Shown here piece by piece: positions 1-5,664 of a stretch of DNA of 5,664 nt (position 1 is its first letter; each line of letters starts with the position of its first letter). The stretch is from Arenicella sp. (GTDB lineage Bacteria; Pseudomonadota; Gammaproteobacteria; Arenicellales; Arenicellaceae). The stretch spans positions 1 to 5,664 of the forward strand of contig JAHHOC010000246.1 in assembly GCA_018677115.1 (NCBI GenBank), in the 5' to 3' direction. The notes beneath the pieces are model-generated. The model was given only the letters and a program-made list of their open reading frames with translations. It searched no databases and had not been told where the DNA came from. The translations under genes were made by a program, and so were the position numbers.

Positions 1-550
1 CGTCAAAGGTGCCATTACCACCGGTGCCTATATTCACGAAGCTGCTCAGCGGTGCGCTGATCTGAACCCACTGGTCATTGAAATCGCCGCTGTTAAAGTT
101 AGTTACAAGTTGTATCGAATCCTCGGCACCATTGGTCCAGCCATCACCGTTGGTGTCTTCGCGAAGGGTTATCTCCAGGTTGTATTCGTCAACTGTGGCG
201 TCGCTCTGGTTATAGACCCAGACGTTAAACCAGGGATCGGCGGGCGTCGCAACCTGTGCTGCGTTGTCGAAATTCCTGAAAGCGCCGCCGTAGAAGCCGC
301 TGGCAGTACCTTCACCGCCCCAGCCAGTACTGAAATAGAAGCTGCCTTCCTGTGGCCGGTCAGAAGCCGCCCCACCACCGCCGCCGGCGTTATTGCCGCC
401 AAAGAAAATCCAATCTGAGGCATCGCCATCCTCGAAATCTTCAATGGTGACGTGGGAGCTGGCGTTAGCCGGCAAAGATACAATGGTTAGACTGAGCAGA
501 GCAGTCAAAAAGATGCCGGCAATTAAGCGGGCGCGGCTGAAATAGTTCAT
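1..550 (-). CDS. Exported beta-sandwich (possible glycan-binding) protein, 3' end beyond window
   Basis: The frame is open from an ATG at 550-548 down to the left edge: 183 codons with no stop, so the C-terminus is missing. The start is fixed by AAGGAG seven bases upstream. Residues 1-30 form a typical Sec signal peptide: positive start (MNYFSRAR), hydrophobic core at about 9-26, and a likely signal peptidase I site after ANA (28-30). The mature part opens with EDFEDGDASDW, an opening often seen in carbohydrate-binding-like beta-sandwich domains. A Gly-rich stretch follows (51-60), then a run rich in Gly and aromatics (70-92) and alternating beta-type segments (PWFNVWVYNQ, EYNLEITL). DTNGDGWTNGAE (132-143) fits a calcium-binding EF-hand-like loop, with Asp/Asn/Asp at positions 1, 3 and 5 and Glu at 12. 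No catalytic motif is visible. A role in binding beta-glucan outside the inner membrane is inferred from the fold type and the nearby glucanase genes. It could also be the N-terminal module of a larger enzyme or an unrelated surface protein. Confidence 0.82.
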   Translation of the reverse strand, partial: MNYFSRARLIAGIFLTALLSLTIVSLPANASSHVTIEDFEDGDASDWIFFGGNNAGGGGGAASDRPQEGSFYFSTGWGGEGTASGFYGGAFRNFDNAAQVATPADPWFNVWVYNQSDATVDEYNLEITLREDTNGDGWTNGAEDSIQLVTNFNSGDFNDQWVQISAPLSSFVNIGTGGNGTFD

Positions 551-557
551 CCAGTAT

Positions 558-563
558 CTCCTT
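558..563 (-). promoter_or_regulatory. Ribosome binding site of the exported-protein gene
   Basis: The minus strand reads AAGGAG, seven bases before the ATG at 550. This is a near-ideal Shine-Dalgarno match and spacing. It decides the start of the leftward gene and supports the gene being real although its stop lies outside the window. Confidence 0.85.
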
Positions 564-650
564 AGATAGAGTGTGCTAATTATTGTCACCACTGGTCAGC
601 ATCGAGGGTGAATGACGCGAGGCAGCGGATTTATTAGTTTTGCAGGGCTT

Positions 651-679
651 AGTATACGCGCAGTGTAAAATAATTTAAC
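651..679 (-). promoter_or_regulatory. Candidate sigma-70 promoter for the exported-protein gene
   Basis: On the minus strand a good -10 box, TATACT (656-651), lies 17 bases after a weak -35 box, GTTAAA (679-674). This would start the transcript near 644 and give a leader of roughly 95 nt. The weak -35 suggests dependence on an activator. Copies of GCAGGGC at 684-690 and 642-648 flank the element. Read by eye only; a chance match is possible. Confidence 0.4.
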
Positions 680-710
680 TGCCGCAGGGCGATCGACCAA
701 AATCATGCAT

Positions 711-750
711 TTACGTCAATTTGAACGTTCAAGTTCCGTCAAATACGTAA
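711..750. promoter_or_regulatory. Candidate operator: nested palindrome and direct repeats
   Basis: This 40-bp stretch begins TTACGT and ends ACGTAA, an inverted pair. Inside it is a perfect 12-bp palindrome, TTGAACGTTCAA (721-732), and a direct repeat CGTCAA at 714-719 and 737-742, 23 bp apart. CGT recurs at 714, 726, 737 and 746, close to one per helical turn. LytTR regulators commonly bind paired direct repeats spaced by about two helical turns, so this may be the target of the neighbouring regulator. That assignment is inference: the motif does not exactly match any LytTR consensus I know, and another regulator could use it. Confidence 0.4.
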
Positions 751-768
751 GTTGATCGGGTTTTAGTT

Positions 769-776
769 CATAATAT
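769..776 (+). promoter_or_regulatory. Candidate -10 region for the kinase-regulator operon
   Basis: The plus strand reads CATAATAT, giving overlapping -10-like hexamers CATAAT and TAATAT. No good -35 hexamer sits 16-18 bases upstream; TTGATC at 752-757 is too close. The repeat cluster at 711-750 occupies the place where an activator would bind. This would give a kinase leader of about 120 nt. Weak by itself. Confidence 0.25.
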
Positions 777-812
777 CGATTTTGTTAACCGGCCCGAGGC
801 AAGTCACAGGAA

Positions 813-847
813 TTAGAACTAACGCTATGCGGCACTTAGTTAAACTA
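813..847. repeat. Two small inverted repeats with TTAG half-sites
   Basis: TTAG-AA-CTAA lies at 813-822, and TAGTT-A-AACTA at 837-847. The TTAG elements at 813 and 836 are 23 bp apart, the same step as the CGTCAA pair at 714/737. They could be half-sites for a dimeric regulator in the kinase leader. The arms are short and the region is AT-rich, so chance is a real alternative. Confidence 0.25.
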
Positions 848-875
848 CAAAATAATAACCCTACTAATGTGAATA

Positions 876-896
876 GAAGGTATCAATTACTCCTTC
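876..896 (+). promoter_or_regulatory. Short hairpin hiding the only Shine-Dalgarno-like sequence before the kinase
   Basis: GAAGG (876-880) can pair with CCTTC (892-896) around an 11-base loop. GAAGG is the only purine-rich ribosome-binding-like sequence near the kinase ATG at 903, but it lies 22 bases away, too far for normal use. The bases right before the ATG are pyrimidine-rich. This suggests weak or structured initiation. The stem has only five pairs, so it may not be functional. Confidence 0.25.
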
Positions 897-902
897 CCCA
901 GC

Positions 903-2051
903 ATGCTTAAAACTCAGTCGAGTTATCCGATAAGTCATTATTGGTCCCTGCAGTTCCTGTTCTGGAGCGGGGTGTCAGTACTGACCTTTTTCACGCTAAC
1001 CCTATGGTATGGGCAGGTTGGCTGGCTGCATGCCGGCCATACCTTATTGCAGGCAGTTATGGGGTTGCTGTTGTCTATACCCCTGCACTGGATGTTTAAC
1101 CGTATCTGGGAAGTCGGCATTGTACAGCGCGTCCTGGTGAGCCTGTTGGCCGTCGGCATCGTGGCAACTTTATGGACCGTGCTGCGCGTCGTCAGTTTTA
1201 TCTGGATAACTGATGAACAGGATGTATGGGCCGATTTCGGGGGTTGGTATTTCGGTGCGTACTTTATATTCCTGTGCTGGAGCGGGCTGTATCACGGCAG
1301 CCGCTATTTTCAACTGCTGCAGTCCGAATACCGCAAAATGCATGAGGCACAGAAAACCGTCAGTGCCGAGCAATTGATGCGCCTGCGCGCCGAAGCGGAA
1401 GCAAAGGAAGCGCAATTAAAAATGTTGCGCTACCAGTTAAACCCGCATTTCCTGTTCAACACTCTGAATGCCATAAACTCTCTGGTACAGGCGCAGGAAT
1501 CCGACCGGGCGCAGCGGATTATTGTGCAACTCAGCCGTTTTTTGCGTTATTCGCTGGACAACAACCCGGAGATGAAGATTTCGCTGGCGCACGAAATCAA
1601 CGCATTGCTGCTTTATCTCGAAATTGAAAAAACCCGCTTTGCTGATCGGTTGACACTCGATTTTGACATCGATGAAGAGACTAACGCGGCGTTGGTTCCC
1701 AGTCTTTTATTACAGCCCCTTGTTGAAAACTCGATGAAATATGCCATAGCAAAAAGTGAACAGGGCGGCACAATATCAGTGCGCAGCCGAATCGACGATC
1801 ATCGATTGATTCTTGAAGTGAGTGACAGTGGCACCGGCAAGAAGCTGAACAGCAGCAAATTTATGAGCGCAGACGGCCGCGGTATAGGGCTGCAAAATAC
1901 ACTCGATAGATTGCAGGCATTCTACGGCTCTGCCTACAAATTCGACCTCACCTCAAGTTCATCGGGGGGCTTGAAAACCATTATTACCATCCCTTATGAA
2001 GTGGAAGCAGGAGAACGCAGTGGCGATCTGGCAGGTGCTGAAACAGAATGA
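903..2051 (+). CDS. LytS/YehU-family membrane sensor histidine kinase
   Basis: This 382-residue kinase should sit in the inner membrane and phosphorylate the LytTR regulator encoded next to it. About four membrane segments are visible (roughly 15-35, 44-64, 73-100 and 113-132), joined by very short loops, so there is no separate periplasmic sensor domain. A charged, probably coiled-coil linker follows (about 138-175). The His_kinase domain has the phospho-acceptor box NPHFLFN (180-186, His182). The ATPase domain shows the N box PLVENSMKYA (Asn276), DSGTG (308-312) and GRGIGL (325-330). Length and order are normal for the family. An in-frame stop at 870-872 and no other start codon before 903 fix the ATG, although it lacks a well-placed ribosome binding site. 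The stop overlaps the regulator start by 4 bp (ATGA), so the two are translationally coupled. The signal is unknown; sensing of membrane state or a small hydrophobic ligand is possible. Confidence 0.95.
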   Translation: MLKTQSSYPISHYWSLQFLFWSGVSVLTFFTLTLWYGQVGWLHAGHTLLQAVMGLLLSIPLHWMFNRIWEVGIVQRVLVSLLAVGIVATLWTVLRVVSFIWITDEQDVWADFGGWYFGAYFIFLCWSGLYHGSRYFQLLQSEYRKMHEAQKTVSAEQLMRLRAEAEAKEAQLKMLRYQLNPHFLFNTLNAINSLVQAQESDRAQRIIVQLSRFLRYSLDNNPEMKISLAHEINALLLYLEIEKTRFADRLTLDFDIDEETNAALVPSLLLQPLVENSMKYAIAKSEQGGTISVRSRIDDHRLILEVSDSGTGKKLNSSKFMSADGRGIGLQNTLDRLQAFYGSAYKFDLTSSSSGGLKTIITIPYEVEAGERSGDLAGAETE

Positions 2052-2875
2052 GTAAGTTGCGCACCATTATTGTTGATGATGAGCCGCTTGCGCTCAATTT
2101 ACTGCGCGCGCATCTCAACAAACTCGATACGATTGAAGTGTTGGCCGAGTGTAAAAACGGGTTGCAGGCAATAAAGCGGACAATGGATCTGCAACCGGAC
2201 CTGTTATTCCTGGATATCCAGATGCCGGGACTCAATGGATTCGAGGTGATAAAGAGACTGCAGTCAGACGTACTGCCAATGGTGGTGTTTATCACCGCGT
2301 ATGACGAGTATGCGCTTAAGGCGTTTGACGTGAATGCGGTCGATTATCTGCTCAAGCCGATTGAAGCGAGCAGCATTGAGCGCGCAGTAAATCGTTGTAT
2401 GTCACGGAAATTGTCCAACGACCGTGCCGCGTCTGCAAAACCGGGAATAATCAATGCCATTGATAATATTGCCCGGCAGTCAGACGTTAACCCTGCGTCC
2501 GGCGAGGCTGCAGTTAACGACCAGGGTTCTGCGTTAACTGAGGATAAAATTGTGATCAAGGATCGAAGATCGATCACCCTGCTCGATCAGGCGGATATCG
2601 ACTGGATAGATGCTGCCGGAGACTACATGTGCATACACGCTAATGGCGACACACACATCATGCGCAGCACCATGAAAAATTTACAGGCCAAGCTGTCAGC
2701 TGAAGTTTTTCAGCGGGTTCACCGCTCCACCATCGTCAATCTTTCGCGGATCCAGAAAATCATTCCGCATACCAAAGGCGAATACTTCCTGCAACTTGGT
2801 GCTGATGAGCGTATCAAGGTGAGCCGTAATTACCGCTCGGTGGTCAAAGATTTAATTACCGAGATTGACGGTTAA
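2048..2875 (+). CDS. LytTR-family response regulator
   Basis: This 275-residue DNA-binding regulator is the expected partner of the upstream kinase. The receiver domain (about 5-118) has the acidic pocket VDDEP (9-13), the phospho-acceptor Asp56 in LDIQMPG, Thr83 in FITAYDEYA, and Lys103 in LLKP, so all key residues are present. A polar Ala/Ser/Asn-rich linker follows (about 121-166). The LytTR domain (about 167-272) begins DKIVIKDRRSITLL and contains DIDWIDAAGDYMCIHA and the conserved FQRVHRSTIVNLSRI (221-235). LytTR domains bind paired direct repeats through loops of a beta fold, not a helix-turn-helix. The ATG at 2048 lies within the kinase stop (ATGA). No strong Shine-Dalgarno is needed given this coupling. 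The gene ends 18 bp from the convergent GH3 gene. Likely targets are the divergent promoter region at 551-902 and possibly the glucanase operon, inferred from position only. Confidence 0.95.
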   Translation: MSKLRTIIVDDEPLALNLLRAHLNKLDTIEVLAECKNGLQAIKRTMDLQPDLLFLDIQMPGLNGFEVIKRLQSDVLPMVVFITAYDEYALKAFDVNAVDYLLKPIEASSIERAVNRCMSRKLSNDRAASAKPGIINAIDNIARQSDVNPASGEAAVNDQGSALTEDKIVIKDRRSITLLDQADIDWIDAAGDYMCIHANGDTHIMRSTMKNLQAKLSAEVFQRVHRSTIVNLSRIQKIIPHTKGEYFLQLGADERIKVSRNYRSVVKDLITEIDG

Positions 2876-2893
2876 TAGTCAGTGCGCGGGTTT

Positions 2894-5116
2894 TCACCCT
2901 AAAATCCTGAATTCGCCGACCTGGTCACCAATTAGCGCTTCAACAGGTCTGGCTTCCTCGACAAATTTCAGGTCTTCATCGTAAAGGCTCAACTGGTGTG
3001 GCGTCAGGGTCAGGCTGACTGTTTTGCTTTCGCCGGCTTTCAATGACACGCGGGCAAACGCTTTCAGTGATTTTAACGGCCGCGTAACCGAAGCAAAGAT
3101 ATCCCTGAGGAAGAGTTGTACTACTTCACTGCCGTCCACCTTACCGGCATTACTCACGGTAATCGTAACCTCAACCTCCTCGCCGGATTTGACCTCGGCA
3201 GGAACCTTTAACTTGCTGTAGGTAAAATCGGTGTAACTGAGTCCATAACCGAAACTGTATAAAGGATCATAACGGGTATTGATTTCATCACTTTCATAGT
3301 TGCGGGCGTTATACACCACCGGCACATGCGATGCGTCGCGCGGAAAGCTGATCGGCAGACGCCCGCAAGGATTATGCTCACCGAACAGAATGTCAGCTAC
3401 AGGTTGCGCGCCCTCAGTCCCGGGCAGGTAAGCCCATAACATCGCCGCAACCTGGTCATCGAGCCAGGAGACATTCAGCGGTCGGCCGATAACGGACACC
3501 ACAACCACCGGGATACCGGTCGCTATCGCGGCTCTCAACAAAGCTTCTTCAGGCTCTTCGAAACCCAATTCCATGGAATCGCCATACCACTCGGCATGCG
3601 GCTCCTCGCTCACGACGCTGATACAGACGTCAAAGTCTTTCTTCGCGAGGTCCTGTTCCCGTAGTTCGTCAATGTCACTGACGTAAGTCACGGTGGCCGA
3701 GGGAACCTTTTCCCTTATCGCATCCAGTATTGTTTTACACTCCAGGTCGTCTTCTTCGGCCCCGGCCCATCCCAGGGTCCAACCGCCGCAGAGGTGGCGC
3801 TTGCTGTCGGCTGAACTGCCGGTGATCAGGATCGATTTAGTATCCCGGTCGAGTGGCAGAATCTGGTTTTCGTTCTTCAACAAAGTGATTGATTCCAACG
3901 CCAGTTGCTCTGCCAGCGCCCTGCTCTGCCTGCTGCCGACCAGATCTCCGGCATGTTGGATGTCCAGCGGCTGCTCTTCAAACAGCCCCAGTTTGAATTT
4001 AACCAGCAGAATATTCCTCACCGCCTGGTCCAGGCGTTGCATCGGAATGCTGCCGTCTTTAACCGCCTCCTCCATGACGTCGACAGCGCCGATATGCGAC
4101 ACCGCCATATTCATATCAAGCCCGGCATTGAAGGACCTGACCACAGCCTCTTTACGGTCGGGCACAATCTTATGCCGGCTGTACAGTCTTTCTACGTCCT
4201 CCCAGTCGGACATGGTGGCGCCTTTAAACTTGAGCCTGTCCCGTAGCAAGTCAGTCAGCATACGTTTTGAGGCAGGTATAGGCATGCCGTTAACGTCGCC
4301 GCCGCTGACCATCATGGTGAGTACATCTGCCTCGATGGCTGCCTCGAAGGGCGGCGCATGGTTTTCCAGAATACCGCGCTCGGACAGGTCTGCCGGTGTC
4401 CGGTCCATGCCATTATTTGATTCACCGTAACCGATGAAATGTTTTGCACAGGCAGCGAGATCGCCGTTGCCCTGCATGCCCTCAACCAACGCCCTGCTGA
4501 TCTCCGCCGCCAGATATGGGTCCTCACCCAATGATTCATAGACCCGGCCCCAGCGTGTGTCCCGGGCCACATCGATAGTGGGTGCGAAATTGCAATTAAA
4601 GCCGATCGAAGATAGTTCCGTACCAACCATGGCGGCGTATTGGCGGGCAAGTTGTGGATTCCAGGTAGCGGTAACCGCAAGGTTATGCGTGTAGATGGTC
4701 GATCCCTTCATGAAATTCAGGCCATGCACAGCATCAATACCGAACAGCATGGGAATTTTATGCCGGGTGTTGTTATGCGCAAACTTCCTGACTCTGGCGA
4801 TATAGTCGGCCCAGGCAACGGGTGAACCATCGCCTATGCGGGATGCACCGCCGAACAGGAAAGAGCCGATATTGTAGTCAACCAGCAGCATCTCCAAGTA
4901 CTCTGGATCCATCACACTGGAGAAATCGTCACCAAATTCCTCGCTGTTTCTTTCCTCCAGGCAAAAGCAGGGCTCTATCATCACGCACTGCCCCAACTTC
5001 TCCCTGAGCGACAAATCGTCCAGTAGTTCCTCTACCTGTTGCTCGAGGTGGGTGTGGGCATTAGTAGAATCTCTGTTCATTTGGCTTATTTGATCCGCAG
5101 CTTGAATATTAGTCAA
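2894..5116 (-). CDS. GH3 beta-glucosidase / exo-beta-glucanase, probably cytoplasmic
   Basis: This 740-residue enzyme should release glucose from the non-reducing ends of beta-glucan oligosaccharides. The N-terminal GH3 barrel (about 26-380) shows FGIDAVHG (125-132), the NFAPTIDVARDTRWGR block (176-191), AKHFIGYGES (223-232), and the nucleophile Asp304 in TMSDWED. The alpha/beta sandwich (about 400-595) carries EEPHAEWYGD (504-513), which lines up with the acid/base loop GEHPYTETKGD recalled from barley exoglucanase ExoI and points to Glu509. A fibronectin III-like domain ends the protein (about 640-715). No signal peptide is visible, so a cytoplasmic site is likely, with oligosaccharides taken up first. 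The start shown is a TTG two bases after the GH17 stop, with a weak AGG upstream. An ATG at 5080-5078 (residue 13) is a fair alternative and would not change the domain. Three cysteines (44, 50, 52) cluster near the N-terminus. Exact specificity (beta-1,3 or broader) cannot be read from the sequence. Confidence 0.95.
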   Translation of the reverse strand: MTNIQAADQISQMNRDSTNAHTHLEQQVEELLDDLSLREKLGQCVMIEPCFCLEERNSEEFGDDFSSVMDPEYLEMLLVDYNIGSFLFGGASRIGDGSPVAWADYIARVRKFAHNNTRHKIPMLFGIDAVHGLNFMKGSTIYTHNLAVTATWNPQLARQYAAMVGTELSSIGFNCNFAPTIDVARDTRWGRVYESLGEDPYLAAEISRALVEGMQGNGDLAACAKHFIGYGESNNGMDRTPADLSERGILENHAPPFEAAIEADVLTMMVSGGDVNGMPIPASKRMLTDLLRDRLKFKGATMSDWEDVERLYSRHKIVPDRKEAVVRSFNAGLDMNMAVSHIGAVDVMEEAVKDGSIPMQRLDQAVRNILLVKFKLGLFEEQPLDIQHAGDLVGSRQSRALAEQLALESITLLKNENQILPLDRDTKSILITGSSADSKRHLCGGWTLGWAGAEEDDLECKTILDAIREKVPSATVTYVSDIDELREQDLAKKDFDVCISVVSEEPHAEWYGDSMELGFEEPEEALLRAAIATGIPVVVVSVIGRPLNVSWLDDQVAAMLWAYLPGTEGAQPVADILFGEHNPCGRLPISFPRDASHVPVVYNARNYESDEINTRYDPLYSFGYGLSYTDFTYSKLKVPAEVKSGEEVEVTITVSNAGKVDGSEVVQLFLRDIFASVTRPLKSLKAFARVSLKAGESKTVSLTLTPHQLSLYDEDLKFVEEARPVEALIGDQVGEFRILG

Positions 5117-5118
5117 AT

Positions 5119-5664
5119 TTAACCTGTCTCAACGGATTGGCTAGCGGCCGGAACGAGTTCCGCAAACAGCTCCTTCATGACTAATTTTGGTGTGCGGTCA
5201 ACGCTGAACAAGCCCCAGTGCTTCTCCGGTTCCTGCGGGTGCGAAGAGCCTTTCCACGGTTCATCGAAGGCTTCAAACACAAAGGTCAGGATCTTCTCCT
5301 CGTTGGTCCACTCCATCAATTGACGATAGTATTCATCCTGCAGTTCCTCCGAGGCGTTCTCGGGCTCAATGCCACGTCCATTGGAGGTTGTTGTCCAGCC
5401 GGCTTCAGTGATCATGACCGGCTTGCCGGGATAATGATCAACCACAGAATGGAAGTTGTGCTTGGTATACTCAAGTGCATCCTCGATGGTCCGGTATTCC
5501 CATGCCGGGTAGGTGTGAATGGAAATAAAATCCAGCTCTGCTACCAGTGGCTCCAGTTTATAGGTCCAGGGAACGTAGTTTTCGCAAAAAGTAACCGGCT
5601 GTTTGGTGCCTGCCTTGATTTTCTTCACATAGGCAACCAGGCTATCGACCGGCACCATATGTTC
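5119..5664 (-). CDS. GH17 beta-1,3-glucanase / glucanosyltransferase, N-terminus beyond window
   Basis: The visible part is 181 codons and the frame stays open to the right edge. The ATG at 5658-5656 is probably an internal methionine, because the two codons before it are also open (Glu-His) and a GH17 barrel needs an N-terminal half that is absent here. GH17 hallmarks seen are LDFISIHTYPAWE (strand with active-site His/Tyr), the nucleophile Glu in MITEAGW (Glu codon 5406-5404), FVFEAFDEPWKG, and the closing PEKHWGLFSVD. The acid/base Glu of the family (in a GNE-type motif) should lie upstream and cannot be checked. GH17 enzymes hydrolyse or transfer beta-1,3-glucan chains. The stop is 2 bp before the proposed GH3 start, so the two form one operon whose promoter lies outside the window. 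Whether the protein is exported cannot be told without its N-terminus. Confidence 0.92.
   Translation of the reverse strand, partial: EHMVPVDSLVAYVKKIKAGTKQPVTFCENYVPWTYKLEPLVAELDFISIHTYPAWEYRTIEDALEYTKHNFHSVVDHYPGKPVMITEAGWTTTSNGRGIEPENASEELQDEYYRQLMEWTNEEKILTFVFEAFDEPWKGSSHPQEPEKHWGLFSVDRTPKLVMKELFAELVPAASQSVETG

Larger units (their letters stand above)
551..902. other. Divergent intergenic region between exported-protein gene and kinase
   Basis: About 350 bp separate the two divergent starts. I find no convincing protein-coding frame or RNA gene in it. It holds the ribosome binding site and candidate promoter of the leftward gene, a repeat cluster at 711-750, an AT-rich -10-like stretch at 769-776, two small inverted repeats at 813-847, and a short possible hairpin before the kinase start. 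Its length and density of repeats suggest that regulation of both flanking genes is concentrated here. Confidence 0.7.

Noticed and set aside
110..483. Overlapping frames on both strands (110-418 plus, 169-483 minus)
   Set aside because: They overlap the exported-protein frame, which has a strong ribosome binding site and signal peptide. Neither has a convincing start or domain.
865..890. Possible CRP site starting TGTGA at 869
   Set aside because: The expected right half TCACA is missing at the correct distance.
2486..2538. Three GTTAAC palindromes (2486, 2513, 2533) in the linker of the response regulator
   Set aside because: Unequal spacing within coding DNA, with two copies encoding Val-Asn; no promoter nearby. 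Likely chance in a low-constraint linker.
2861..2900. Bidirectional terminator between the convergent regulator and GH3 genes
   Set aside because: Only 18 bp separate the stops. I see an imperfect pairing (ATTACC/GGTTAAT) but no stable GC stem followed by a T run.
3693..4430. Open frame of 245 codons on the plus strand, antisense to the GH3 gene
   Set aside because: It lies wholly within a GH3 gene with all family motifs, has low-complexity Ser/Leu-rich composition, and shows no recognisable domain. It is a shadow frame.
5656..5658. ATG as true start of the GH17 gene
   Set aside because: The frame is open upstream to the window edge and the fragment lacks the N-terminal half of a GH17 barrel including the acid/base motif.
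1..5664. CRISPR array, insertion sequence, attachment site, tRNA or rRNA
   Set aside because: No regularly spaced repeats, transposase motifs, terminal inverted repeats or recognisable RNA gene were seen on either strand.

Overview
The window looks like part of a beta-glucan (laminarin-type) utilisation locus from a Gram-negative, probably marine gammaproteobacterium. The organism call is an inference. It rests on the family combination (GH17 next to a GH3 of the barley exo-glucanase type, a LytS/LytTR two-component pair, a Sec-exported beta-sandwich protein) and on the general character of the proteins. No rRNA, tRNA or taxonomic marker is present.

Layout from left to right. (1) Positions 1-550, minus strand: the first 183 codons of an exported protein with a clear signal peptide, a Gly/aromatic-rich beta-sandwich-like region and an EF-hand-like calcium loop. 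It runs off the left edge, and its frame stays open over the whole visible length. (2) Positions 551-902: a divergent intergenic region of about 350 bp with a strong ribosome binding site and a candidate promoter for the leftward gene, plus a compact cluster of inverted and direct repeats around 711-750 that could be an operator. (3) Positions 903-2875, plus strand: a LytS/YehU-type membrane histidine kinase and a LytTR response regulator joined by an ATGA overlap. (4) Positions 2894-5116, minus strand: a complete GH3 beta-glucosidase/exo-glucanase with no visible signal peptide. (5) Positions 5119-5664, minus strand: the C-terminal part of a GH17 beta-1,3-glucanase or glucanosyltransferase, truncated by the right edge. 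It lies directly upstream of the GH3 gene with 2 nt between its stop and the proposed TTG start.

How the genes may work together. GH17 enzymes cut or rearrange beta-1,3-glucan chains, and GH3 enzymes of this type release glucose from beta-glucan oligosaccharides, so the operon GH17-GH3 fits breakdown of laminarin-like glucan. The exported protein could bind glycan at the cell surface. The two-component system lies between the two leftward units: divergent from the exported-protein gene and convergent with GH17-GH3. It is a candidate local regulator, but that link rests on position only. The parts belong to known families. The less usual points are the kinase/LytTR pair inside a glucan locus, the repeat cluster in the divergent promoter region, and the poorly equipped translation start of the kinase.
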